A DNA stretch of 64,000 nt from an uncultured Bryobacteraceae bacterium (lineage in GTDB: Bacteria > Acidobacteriota > Terriglobia > Bryobacterales > Bryobacteraceae). This document shows positions 16,267 to 24,433 of the stretch, one piece after another (the stretch's first letter is position 1; the number at the start of each line of letters is the position of its first letter). The DNA is taken from the NCBI GenBank assembly GCA_937924525.1, contig CALDSU010000014.1:62001-126000 (forward strand), in the 5' to 3' direction. The position numbers and the translations under genes were made by a program. The notes under the pieces are model-generated. The model was given only the letters and a program-made list of their open reading frames with translations. It did not search any database and had not been told where the DNA came from.

Positions 16267-18207
16267 ATGTACAGTCCTCTGGCCCGCCGCAAGCTTCTGC
16301 GCGGCGTGTGGTTGCTCGGCGCCGTGCTCGCCAGCGCTCTCTTGTTGCTGGAGGCCGGCGGTTGGCTCGAGTGGCTGGAAAACAAGACTGCCGACTGGCG
16401 GACCCGGGCCACGCTGGACTCTGGCCGGTCCGATCCCCGCATCGTCATCATCGATATCGACAACGCCAGTTTTCACGCCTTGACGGAAAAACTGGGCCGC
16501 TGGCCGTGGACCCGGCGTGTGTGGGCGGAACTGGTGCGTTACCTGACGCCCGGCGCGCCCCGCCTGATCCTGCTCGACATCATCTTTAGCGGCAGCGAAC
16601 CCGCCGCCGACGAGGGCTTCGCCGAGGTCCTGCGCGCCGCCGGCAACGTCATCGCGCCGTTCGCCCTGGTGTCTTCCGTCATCGATACCGCCGACGAGAT
16701 CTTCCAGCCGCCGGGGTCGGCCCGTATCCACGTCACCGGCCACCCGCCCGCGGCCAGCTATAGCCGCCAGCAATGGTCGGTCAATAACCCGCATCCCACC
16801 CTGCTGCCCGCGCTGCGCGGCGCGCCCGCCAATCTGTGGACGCCCGACGCCGACGGCATCACCCGTCGCGTTCCGCTCACGCTGCGCTACGACGGCCAGG
16901 ATTGGGCCTCCTTTTGGCTGTACGCCGCCCAACAGGTGGCAGGCGCGCCCCCGTCCGCCCGCTATCAGGCTGGCCGCTTCGCCTCCGGTTCGTTGCGCAC
17001 TCCGGTGGACCGTCAGGGCCGGATGCTGCTGCGGTGGCGCGGCGATTCGCTGACCTCATACCGGCTGGTCCCGTTGTGGGAGATGATCTGCTCGATCTAT
17101 CCCTCGCAGTGCGAGCCGGCGGTGCGCAAGCACCCGGCCGAGGAGTTCCGCGGCAAGATCGTCCTGGTCGGCGCCAGCGCGTCAGGCAGCTACGACGTGC
17201 GCCCCACGGCCGTCGCCGAAACCGCGCCGGGCTACCTGACGATCGCCACCGCCGTGGACAATCTGTTGAACGAAGGCGGACTGCGTCCGGCGCCCGTCTG
17301 GCTGAGCTACGTCCTGATCGCGGCGTTCACCGCGATTCCCGCGTGGGGCGTAATCGCGTTCCGCTCCGTGGCGATCCCGGTGGCCATTACCGGCGCCGGC
17401 TTCGTGACCTATGGCGGCGCAGCGGTTTGGGCCTTTGCGCACGCCTGGTGGCTGCCGGTCGCGGCGCCCGCTCTGGCGGCGCTGCTCTCGTTCACCGCCA
17501 ATACGGCGTTGCGCTACCTGATCGTGGATCGCGAACTGTCCCGCACGCGCGGCACGCTGGAACGATACGTCTCGCCCCAATTGGTGCGGCATGTAATGGA
17601 CCGCCTGGAAACCTTCCGCTTCGACGGGGAAAAGAAGCGGCTGACCATCTTCTTTTCCGACGTGCGCGGTTTTACCACGCTCACCGAGCGGTCCGATCCG
17701 GTGCAACTGCTCAAGCAGTTGAACGAATACCTGGAGGCGATGACGGACATCATCTTCCGTTACGACGGCATCGTCGACAAGTTCATGGGCGACGGGATCA
17801 TGGCCCACTGGGGAGCGTTCACGCCGGAGAAACCCAACGCCCTGCTGGCCGCGCGCGCCTCGCTGGAGATGCTCGGCCGTCTGGGGGAATTGAACGAGAA
17901 ATGGCGGCAGGCGGGACTGCCCACGCTCGATATCGGCATCGGCTTGAACACCGCGGACGTCATCTTCGGCAACGTCGGCACGGGCAAAAAAGTGGATTTC
18001 ACGGCGATCGGCGACGGCGTGAACCTGGCCGCCCGCCTGGAGGGCGCCAACAAAGACCACCAGACGCATATCATCGTGAGCGAGTTTACCCGCGAGGAAC
18101 TCGGCGACCTGGCCGACCTGCGCCCGCTGGGTTCCATCGTGGTCAAGGGCAAATCCGTGGGCGTGCAGATCTTCGAATTGCGGGCGCTCCGTAACAGCGC
18201 GGCGTGA
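16267..18207 (+). CDS. CHASE2-domain adenylate/guanylate cyclase
   Basis: 646 residues. One N-terminal TM helix is followed by a large extracytoplasmic CHASE2 sensor (~40-335; IVIIDIDNASF and LILLDIIFSG are typical), then three TM helices (~345-425) and a class III cyclase domain. Metal-binding aspartates are Asp465 (FFSDVRGFT) and Asp509 (KFMGDGIMAHWG). FTAIGDGVNLAARLEG carries transition-state Asn586 and Arg590. KVDFTAIGD suggests ATP rather than GTP as substrate. It makes a cyclic nucleotide in response to an unknown periplasmic signal. It is 11 bases after the M48 gene, so co-transcription is likely. Confidence 0.93.
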   Translation: MYSPLARRKLLRGVWLLGAVLASALLLLEAGGWLEWLENKTADWRTRATLDSGRSDPRIVIIDIDNASFHALTEKLGRWPWTRRVWAELVRYLTPGAPRLILLDIIFSGSEPAADEGFAEVLRAAGNVIAPFALVSSVIDTADEIFQPPGSARIHVTGHPPAASYSRQQWSVNNPHPTLLPALRGAPANLWTPDADGITRRVPLTLRYDGQDWASFWLYAAQQVAGAPPSARYQAGRFASGSLRTPVDRQGRMLLRWRGDSLTSYRLVPLWEMICSIYPSQCEPAVRKHPAEEFRGKIVLVGASASGSYDVRPTAVAETAPGYLTIATAVDNLLNEGGLRPAPVWLSYVLIAAFTAIPAWGVIAFRSVAIPVAITGAGFVTYGGAAVWAFAHAWWLPVAAPALAALLSFTANTALRYLIVDRELSRTRGTLERYVSPQLVRHVMDRLETFRFDGEKKRLTIFFSDVRGFTTLTERSDPVQLLKQLNEYLEAMTDIIFRYDGIVDKFMGDGIMAHWGAFTPEKPNALLAARASLEMLGRLGELNEKWRQAGLPTLDIGIGLNTADVIFGNVGTGKKVDFTAIGDGVNLAARLEGANKDHQTHIIVSEFTREELGDLADLRPLGSIVVKGKSVGVQIFELRALRNSAA

Positions 18208-18411
18208 ATCAGGCGGAAGAGCGCGCCCCGCGGGCGGCAACACGCACCCCTGGCTCTGCGCCCCAAAGAACACGCTCGTCTCCGGAGAGCCGCGAGGTAG
18301 AATCCGAAGGGGTAGAAACGCGTTGAACGAGCCCAGGTTTTTCCAGGTTGACGCCGCCCATCCCGGTGTGGCGCCCTCGCCGGAACCGGCGCGGGCAAGG
18401 ATCGCTCCGCG

Positions 18412-19425
18412 ATGAATGTCTTGGGGGGCGTGCTTCTGACGATGGCCGCCGGAACCATGGCCGGCAACTGTCTGCTGCCGATGAAGTACCTGCGCCGCTT
18501 TGCCTGGGAGCATGCGTGGCTGATTTTCTCGCTGGTCTCGCTCGTCCTGTTGCCGTGGCTGTTTGCCCTGCTGTGGGTGACCAGGCTGGCCGAAGTCTAT
18601 GCCGCGCTCACCTGGCGGCAGGTTCTCGCGCCGGCCGGATTCGGGTTTGGCTGGGGCTTCGCGCAGGTGCTCTTCGGGCTGTCGGTGGCGCGGCTGGGCC
18701 TGGCGCTTGGCTATGCGATCATCGTAGGCCTGGGCGCGGTGCTGGGGACGCTGGTCCCGTTTTTTTTCCAAAGCCGGGAGACCGCGGCGGGCGGACAGGC
18801 GGCGCTCCTTCTGAGCGGCGTGGCGGTGATGGTGGCCGGCATCGCCCTCTCGGCTTGGGCCGGCCAGCGGCGCGACGCGCACGCGGCGGCGCAGGCTCAG
18901 CCGGGCGTCTCCGGCAACTACGCGAGCGCGCTCGGGCTCGCCATCCTGTGCGGCCTGCTCGCACCCATGCTGAACTATTCGTTCGCCTTCGGACGTGACA
19001 TCGCCGACGCCGCGGCGCGCCTCGGCAACCCGGACGCGCGGGCGGCTTACGCGGTATGGCCCGTCGCGCTGGCGGGAGGATTCCTGCCGAATCTTGGCTA
19101 CAGCGTGTATTTGCTCAGCGCCCGGCGCACCTGGGACCGCTTCTCACCGCCCGGCCGCGATCCCGGGCTCGCCGCCTTGATGGGCGCGCTGTGGATGGTG
19201 TCCGTCGCCAGTTACGGCGTCGCCGCGAGTTGGCTGGGGTCTCTCGGCACGTCGGTCGGCTGGGCGCTGTTTCAGATCTTCATGATCATGACCGCCAATG
19301 TGTCCGGCAGGTTGACGGGAGAGTGGAGAAACGCGCCTCGGGCGACCCGCGATCTGTTCTGGCTGGGCTTCGGGTTGCTGGCGGTCGCCACGGTGCTGAT
19401 CTCCTCCGCCAACGTCATCCGGTAG
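18412..19425 (+). CDS. rhaT: RhaT-family L-rhamnose/proton symporter
   Basis: 337 residues, about ten TM helices, the normal RhaT length. The start MNVLGGVLLTMAAGTMAGNCLLPMKY is the characteristic first helix of RhaT, and WGFAQVLFGLSVARLGLALGYAIIVGLGAVLGTLVP also fits well. It imports L-rhamnose with H+. No rhamnose catabolic genes are in the window, so the true substrate could be a related deoxysugar. The 204 bases upstream contain only a TAGAAT -10-like element at 18297-18302. Confidence 0.88.
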   Translation: MNVLGGVLLTMAAGTMAGNCLLPMKYLRRFAWEHAWLIFSLVSLVLLPWLFALLWVTRLAEVYAALTWRQVLAPAGFGFGWGFAQVLFGLSVARLGLALGYAIIVGLGAVLGTLVPFFFQSRETAAGGQAALLLSGVAVMVAGIALSAWAGQRRDAHAAAQAQPGVSGNYASALGLAILCGLLAPMLNYSFAFGRDIADAAARLGNPDARAAYAVWPVALAGGFLPNLGYSVYLLSARRTWDRFSPPGRDPGLAALMGALWMVSVASYGVAASWLGSLGTSVGWALFQIFMIMTANVSGRLTGEWRNAPRATRDLFWLGFGLLAVATVLISSANVIR

Positions 19426-19466
19426 ACGCGCCTCGCGCGCAGGCTGGGAGCCCGGCGGGGGGTCTC

Positions 19467-20912
19467 TCAATGCATCCGCACGCTGTGCAGGGACTCGGCT
19501 TTGCTGAACTTCGGCCAGTTCAGACCGTAATAGGCAACGAACGCGAAGCAGAACATCGGCACGATGAAGCCCCGCGACATGTCGTACTGGTCGGCCACGT
19601 ATCCCATCAGCTTGGGCAGGATGGCTCCTCCCACGATGGCCATCACGATGTAAGAAGAGGCCCGTTTGGCCTTGGCGCCCAGCCCGAAGATACCCAACGC
19701 AAAGATGGTGGGAAACATGATCGACATGAAGAAGTAGCTCAGGAAGACACAGGCCACACTCACCCATCCGAGTTTCAGGAACACGATCAGGCACGCCGCC
19801 ACGTTCAGCACGCCGTAGAATCCCAGCACCTTGTGGGCGGAGTACTTTTTCAGCAGGAGCGCCCCGGTGAACCGGCCGATGAGGAAACAGATGAAACCGA
19901 GCGACGCCAGGTTGGAAGCGCCCTTGTCGCTGATGGCGAGCGCCCCGCTCGCGCTGGTCTCGAACCAGCCGTTGAGCCATTCGCGCAGCACGCCCGCCTT
20001 CGCCGCCGCCGATGCCATTGCCGCCTCCCATGCCCGGGGAATCGCGGGCACTTCGGCGGTCATGTAGTTGATGAAGAAACTGAATATCCCCGCCTGGGCG
20101 GCGACATAGAAAAACTGCGCCGCCACCGCCATCACAAAGTGCGGATGGGACCAGATGGAATGCGAGATGCCCGGCGTCGCATCGTCCACGTGGTAGTCAT
20201 CCTCGGCTCGGATGTCGGGCACGTTCGCGAAGTAGAAAATGACGGCGAGCACCAGCACCCCTCCCGCAATGGCGGCATAAGGGATGTAGAGCGTCTCGCT
20301 GCCCGTGCTCCTGCCCGCGGCATCCGTCGAGTAGAAATAGATGCTGCCCACAATCGGACCGAAAATCCATCCCACTCCGTTGCAGGACTGCGCCAGATTG
20401 ATGCGTGTGGCGGCGTACCGGCGGTCGCCCAGCACCGTAGTGTACGGGTTGGCAATGGTTTCGAGAAAGGTCAGGCCGGTGGCGATCAGGCAGACACCGG
20501 CCAAGAAAGCCACAAACGCGAGCCCCGGCGAAACCGCCCCGGTCTTTACCGATTCGCTGATGCGCGTGGCCGGAATGAACCACAGCCCGCCCAACGCCAC
20601 GATCAGCAATCCCACAATGATGCCGCCCTTGTAACCCAGCTTGACCGCCAGCCACCCGGCCGGAATCGCCATCAGGAAGTAGCCCAGATAATGCGCGAAT
20701 TGCACCCACGCCGACTGGGCCTTCGTCAGCCCCAGCTCGTCCTGGAAATGCTTGTCCATCACGTCGATCAGGCCGTTGCAGAAGCCCCAGAGGAGAAACA
20801 GGGAGCTCACCAGCACAAAGGTGAAGAAGACGTTCCGGCCGTCGTCCGTAATGAACATGGTTTTCCTGGCCGGCGCGGCCATGGAAGTGGAAGGGGCGTT
20901 GGTGGCGGACAT
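19467..20912 (-). CDS. FucP-like MFS sugar permease
   Basis: 481 residues with 12 or more TM helices. LWGFCNGLIDVMDKHFQ and AHYLGYFLMAIPAGWLAVKLGYKGGIIVGL are the FucP/GluP-type motifs of the MFS fucose-galactose-glucose family, sugar:H+ symporters. Extra extracytoplasmic loops (for example around residues 230-330) make it longer than E. coli FucP. The ATG at 20910-20912 follows AAGGAGA at a good distance. It converges with rhaT; together they suggest uptake of deoxyhexoses or related sugars released by secreted hydrolases. Confidence 0.87.
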   Translation of the reverse strand: MSATNAPSTSMAAPARKTMFITDDGRNVFFTFVLVSSLFLLWGFCNGLIDVMDKHFQDELGLTKAQSAWVQFAHYLGYFLMAIPAGWLAVKLGYKGGIIVGLLIVALGGLWFIPATRISESVKTGAVSPGLAFVAFLAGVCLIATGLTFLETIANPYTTVLGDRRYAATRINLAQSCNGVGWIFGPIVGSIYFYSTDAAGRSTGSETLYIPYAAIAGGVLVLAVIFYFANVPDIRAEDDYHVDDATPGISHSIWSHPHFVMAVAAQFFYVAAQAGIFSFFINYMTAEVPAIPRAWEAAMASAAAKAGVLREWLNGWFETSASGALAISDKGASNLASLGFICFLIGRFTGALLLKKYSAHKVLGFYGVLNVAACLIVFLKLGWVSVACVFLSYFFMSIMFPTIFALGIFGLGAKAKRASSYIVMAIVGGAILPKLMGYVADQYDMSRGFIVPMFCFAFVAYYGLNWPKFSKAESLHSVRMH

Positions 20913-21124
20913 GATTCTCCTTAGCATAGAAAGCGCCGGCCCCCGTGTTCAAGGAGGGAAGCACGCGGCCACCGCGCAAGGGAGCGTCTGTCCGCGCAAG
21001 CTTTCCTCGCCGGCGGCTTCCTCAGCCGCGACACCGCCGGTGCGCTACCGGCGCAATCCGAACACCAAAGGCCCGGGGTTCCGCCGGCCAGAACCTGGCG
21101 CCGGATCGCTGGGGGAATCGCCCC

Positions 21125-23950
21125 TTACCGCTGCAACCAGATCGGCGACGACCAAGCGATCTGGTCGTCCACCTGGAGCACGCGCACGTAGTAGTAGGAC
21201 TCGCCGGCCAGCGGGTCCGGATCGAGCCATTCCAGGCTGGTCTCCTGGGGGAGCGCCTGCACGCTGTGGACGAACTTGTTGCTGCGGATGATGTCGATCT
21301 GCCGCAGCGGGCGCGTACCCTGGATCCGGATGGCGAGGCGTGGCTTGCCCGCCTCGCGGGCGATGTCTCCCTGCACATACTCCCGGCCGTCGACGCGCAT
21401 CCGGTAATCCAGCACGATGTTGTCGGTGGCGCCGTAGGAGTGGCGCCGGCGCATCGCCTCCAGCAGCCCTTCGCGCGTGAAGTCCTTCACCAGGGCGCAG
21501 GCGTAGGAGATGTGCGTGGACAGGTGGTCGGAACTGGCCTGCACGCCCAGTTTGTAGCCTTTCGCCCAGGCGCGCCACACGTAACCGGCGGGGCGGAAGC
21601 CGCCAGGCGCCGAAGCCAGATCGCCCGCGTGCGCGGCCTTGGGCGCGCCTTCGTATTCCGCCGAGACGCGGTCGCCCTGGTAGATCTCCACCAGCGGCTC
21701 GACTTCGGGGTCGTTGTCGCGCCAGTCCGTTCCCATGTTGGTCGCCGAGGTATGGGAGATGGCAATGCCGCCCAGCCGCCGCAGATACTCGTAGAGCGCC
21801 TTCGCGCCCGTTTGCGCTTTCTGCTCCTCGGGCGGAATCGGCAGGGTGGGATGGCCGCGTTTGGCGAACATCACGTTGCGATGCCCGTTCGGATAACCGA
21901 GGCTGCGCTCGTAGCCGAACAGCGGAGCGAACGTGCCGGGCAGGTGAAACACGTCGGCCATTTGCTGGTTGAGCCAGTTGATGTACTCGAGGTCCGGCCC
22001 GCCGTAGGAGTTGTGGTCGCTCACGCCCAGGAAATCCAGTTCCGCCGCGTCGAGCGCGTAGCGGTAGGCTTCCTGGAGACTTCCGTCGGCGTTGCCGTCC
22101 ATGGAAAATTCGGTGTGGCGGTGCGTGTCGCCGCGCACGATGCGATAGGTGACGCCGCCCGAGGAAATGCGGTAGGCGCGGATACGCTTCAGGTCCTCCG
22201 GTTCGCCCGGGTGATTCGGGTGCACGGAGAACTTCTCTTCCGCGCGCGGCTGGAGCGGCGTCGCGCCTCGCCGCGGCGGCGGCAGAGGCGCCCGGCCCGC
22301 ATAGACATCCGCCCGCTGAAACAAGTACTGGTCATAGTCGCGATTGTCCGTCGGCCAGGCGGCGTAGAGGAGCCCCTCGGCGTTCACCGCAAAACCGCCG
22401 CGCATGTCCTGCCGCCCCGCCGAGAACGGCAAGGGCACGGGCTGGCTCCAACCCGCGGCGTCATAGGCGACGCCGTGGATCTCCCACGCCGCGCGGTGCG
22501 CGGGCGCGTCGGGCAGGATATCGGCGAACTTGATGTTGCGGTGCCGGAAGAACAGCCAGATCCGCCCGCCGGGTTCGGCCGCCAGTTGCGGCAGGTCGTT
22601 GAACTCCCGCAGTCCTTCGGGCAGCGCCGTCCGCAAGTCCGCCGGCTGAAGCCACTCCGCCCCGTCGCGCACGGCGACTCCGATCCAGCGCGATTGATAG
22701 AGCGGCGTGGCCTGCTTGCGAACCAGAAAACCCGTGTCCTTTCCCCAGTGAAAACCGCTCTCGTTCCAGGCCACCCACAGGCGGCCCTGCGCGTCGCACA
22801 CCGCCGTGGCGTGCGCCTCGAACTTCGGCGTCGCCGCCACGGGCGCGGGCGCCTGCCACGCGCCGTCCTTCCAGGTGCGCATGCGAATGTCATAGTTCCC
22901 GGCGTCGTAGGTATCCCATACCACATGGACGGAACCGTCCGGCGACGGCGCGACCGCCGGCGTCCAGTCGTTGGCGGGAGAGTCGGAGACGCGCTCGGCC
23001 GCGCTCCAGCCGGAAGCAGTGAGCCGCCGGGCAAAGACGTCGGATTTGCCGTGGCGGAATCCCTGCCAAACCAGCCACAACGTTCCGTCGCGGGCAGTGG
23101 CCAGGCGATGATAGACGTCCGGCTGCGGATCGCTGGTCAATCGCTCGGTGGCGGTCCATTGGGCGCCGTCGAAGGCGCGCCCGTACAGATCGAAGTTACC
23201 GCCAATCTGCTCCGCCCAGACCGCCCACAGGCGGTCCTTGCCGTCGCGGCCAAGCTGCACCAGGAACAGGTCGCCGGGTTTTTCCGTCACGCGGCTGGCC
23301 GCCGACCAGCCGTGTGTTTCGCGCCGGCGCAGGAAGATCTCGCTGGCCCCGCCGCGGTAGCCCACCCAGGCGGCGTACATCGTGTTGGCGGGTCCGAGGG
23401 CCACGGCGGCGAAATCGTTCTCGTAGCCATCCACCGAGAGACGCGCGGCGCCGGCCGTGCGGTCGACCCGCACCGCACCGTTCAGCACCCGCAGGGGCCG
23501 CCCCGGCTCAATCGACTTCGGCGTGAGGGTAAAGTTTCCGTGCGGCGTCGTGACGTCCACGGTGGCCACTTCACTGCTGAACTCGACGACGACGCCCGTG
23601 CTGTTGACGTAGGGCGCCACCGGCGTGGGCGGCTCCGGCTCCCAAACGCGCCGGACGAAATTGGCTCCCTGCCGCGATTCGAGCTTCCAACCCGCCTCGC
23701 CCACCTCGTCTCCGGGACGCGGACGCCACAGCCGCAGACTCAGCAGACGGCCGCCGTTCACGCGCACGCCGCCATCCCACCTGCGCGGCGCGCGGTCGTT
23801 GACTCCAAACTCGAGGAGCAGCGAAATCGTCTCCGGCTCCACAGCCACCGCCGGCGCCGGTTGCGAGCGCGCTTCCCGCCGGCCAACCCAGAGCCCGACG
23901 CTCGCGACCGTCACGGCGAACAGCAGCAAGCCTTTCCGCCAACCGTCCAT
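21125..23950 (-). CDS. Large exported beta-propeller / PHP-like protein
   Basis: 941 residues. An N-terminal anchor or signal (GLLLFAVTVASVGLWVG) is followed by repeated ~50-residue blades with D-x-Trp-x-Val-Trp type motifs (WAVWAEQIGGNFD, WLVWQGFRHGKSDV, VHVVWDTYDAGNYD) around residues 160-560. A PHP-like metal-hydrolase domain runs from ~600: GDTHRHTEFS, GVSDHN, ISHTSATN and ASSDH supply the expected His/Asp ligands. The ATG at 23948-23950 has GGAGG 7 bases upstream. PHP domains are usually phosphoesterases, but the substrate of this exported form is unknown. Confidence 0.78.
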   Translation of the reverse strand: MDGWRKGLLLFAVTVASVGLWVGRREARSQPAPAVAVEPETISLLLEFGVNDRAPRRWDGGVRVNGGRLLSLRLWRPRPGDEVGEAGWKLESRQGANFVRRVWEPEPPTPVAPYVNSTGVVVEFSSEVATVDVTTPHGNFTLTPKSIEPGRPLRVLNGAVRVDRTAGAARLSVDGYENDFAAVALGPANTMYAAWVGYRGGASEIFLRRRETHGWSAASRVTEKPGDLFLVQLGRDGKDRLWAVWAEQIGGNFDLYGRAFDGAQWTATERLTSDPQPDVYHRLATARDGTLWLVWQGFRHGKSDVFARRLTASGWSAAERVSDSPANDWTPAVAPSPDGSVHVVWDTYDAGNYDIRMRTWKDGAWQAPAPVAATPKFEAHATAVCDAQGRLWVAWNESGFHWGKDTGFLVRKQATPLYQSRWIGVAVRDGAEWLQPADLRTALPEGLREFNDLPQLAAEPGGRIWLFFRHRNIKFADILPDAPAHRAAWEIHGVAYDAAGWSQPVPLPFSAGRQDMRGGFAVNAEGLLYAAWPTDNRDYDQYLFQRADVYAGRAPLPPPRRGATPLQPRAEEKFSVHPNHPGEPEDLKRIRAYRISSGGVTYRIVRGDTHRHTEFSMDGNADGSLQEAYRYALDAAELDFLGVSDHNSYGGPDLEYINWLNQQMADVFHLPGTFAPLFGYERSLGYPNGHRNVMFAKRGHPTLPIPPEEQKAQTGAKALYEYLRRLGGIAISHTSATNMGTDWRDNDPEVEPLVEIYQGDRVSAEYEGAPKAAHAGDLASAPGGFRPAGYVWRAWAKGYKLGVQASSDHLSTHISYACALVKDFTREGLLEAMRRRHSYGATDNIVLDYRMRVDGREYVQGDIAREAGKPRLAIRIQGTRPLRQIDIIRSNKFVHSVQALPQETSLEWLDPDPLAGESYYYVRVLQVDDQIAWSSPIWLQR

Positions 23951-23972
23951 CCCGCCACCTCCGTGCGCCCAG

Positions 23973-24089
23973 AGTTTTGTGAAAAACGCGGGGACAGGCA
24001 ACTGTGCCCACGCGGATTGGTCGCAAGTTGCCGTTGTTCGCCTGGCGCGCCTTGGGGCAAAGCAGCCTGGCCCGGTTTTTCGACAAGCT
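23973..24089. repeat. MITE-like repeat, copy 1 (inverted relative to copy 2)
   Basis: 117 bases whose reverse complement aligns along its whole length with 57539-57656. The best-conserved parts are the ends: GGTTTTTCGACAAGCT at 24074-24089 and the opposite GTGAAAAACGCGGGGACAG. The two ends of the element are themselves imperfect inverted repeats. No target duplication or internal gene is seen. It lies between the propeller-PHP gene and tRNA-Lys. Confidence 0.6.
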
Positions 24090-24174
24090 CCTCACGAGTA
24101 TAGCGGCCCGGCAAGCCGTGTGCTATCCTCGATGGTTAGGCATCGCCCCGCGACCTGCTCGCGCGATGCCGTGT

Positions 24175-24250
24175 GGGCGCGTAGCTCAATTGGCAGAGCA
24201 AGTGACTCTTAATCACTAGGTTGTAGGTTCGATTCCTACCGCGCTCACCA
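24175..24250 (+). tRNA. tRNA-Lys (anticodon CTT), CCA encoded
   Basis: A 76-base cloverleaf with acceptor stem GGGCGCG/CGCGCTC (one G-U), D-arm GCTC...GAGC, and anticodon stem AGTGA/TCACT around loop CTCTTAA, giving anticodon CTT. The T-arm is GTAGG-TTCGATT-CCTAC, followed by discriminator A and genome-encoded CCA at 24248-24250. Confidence 0.95.
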
Positions 24251-24293
24251 TCACCATCCCTCACTTACCGTCCGCGCGGATCACTGAATCCGC

Positions 24294-24306
24294 TCCCCTG
24301 AGGGGA
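24294..24306 (+). terminator. Possible terminator after tRNA-Lys
   Basis: TCCCC-TGA-GGGGA hairpin, 44 bases after the tRNA, followed by ATTGTTT. The stem is short and the T content modest. Nothing else is seen between the tRNA and the sugar dehydrogenase gene end at 24434. Confidence 0.35.
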
Positions 24307-24433
24307 ATTGTTTGCGGAGCCCTCTTGCATCGGGGCGTTCGGCCGGCGGTTTCGGCCTCAGGTTCAGGGCGTCGGTCGAGTCCCGCCAAGCCGCCATCGG
24401 CCGCGGGTCGCCTCAGCAGGGAACCAATCCGGT

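Noticed and set aside
17182-18882. 566-codon minus-strand frame under the cyclase
   Set aside because: Shadow of the cyclase gene; no motifs, unlike the cyclase with all catalytic residues.
20945-24103. 1052-codon open frame on the plus strand
   Set aside because: Antisense to the propeller-PHP gene; composition is Arg/Val/Gly-rich low-quality protein. The minus-strand frame has motifs, a signal sequence and a ribosome site.
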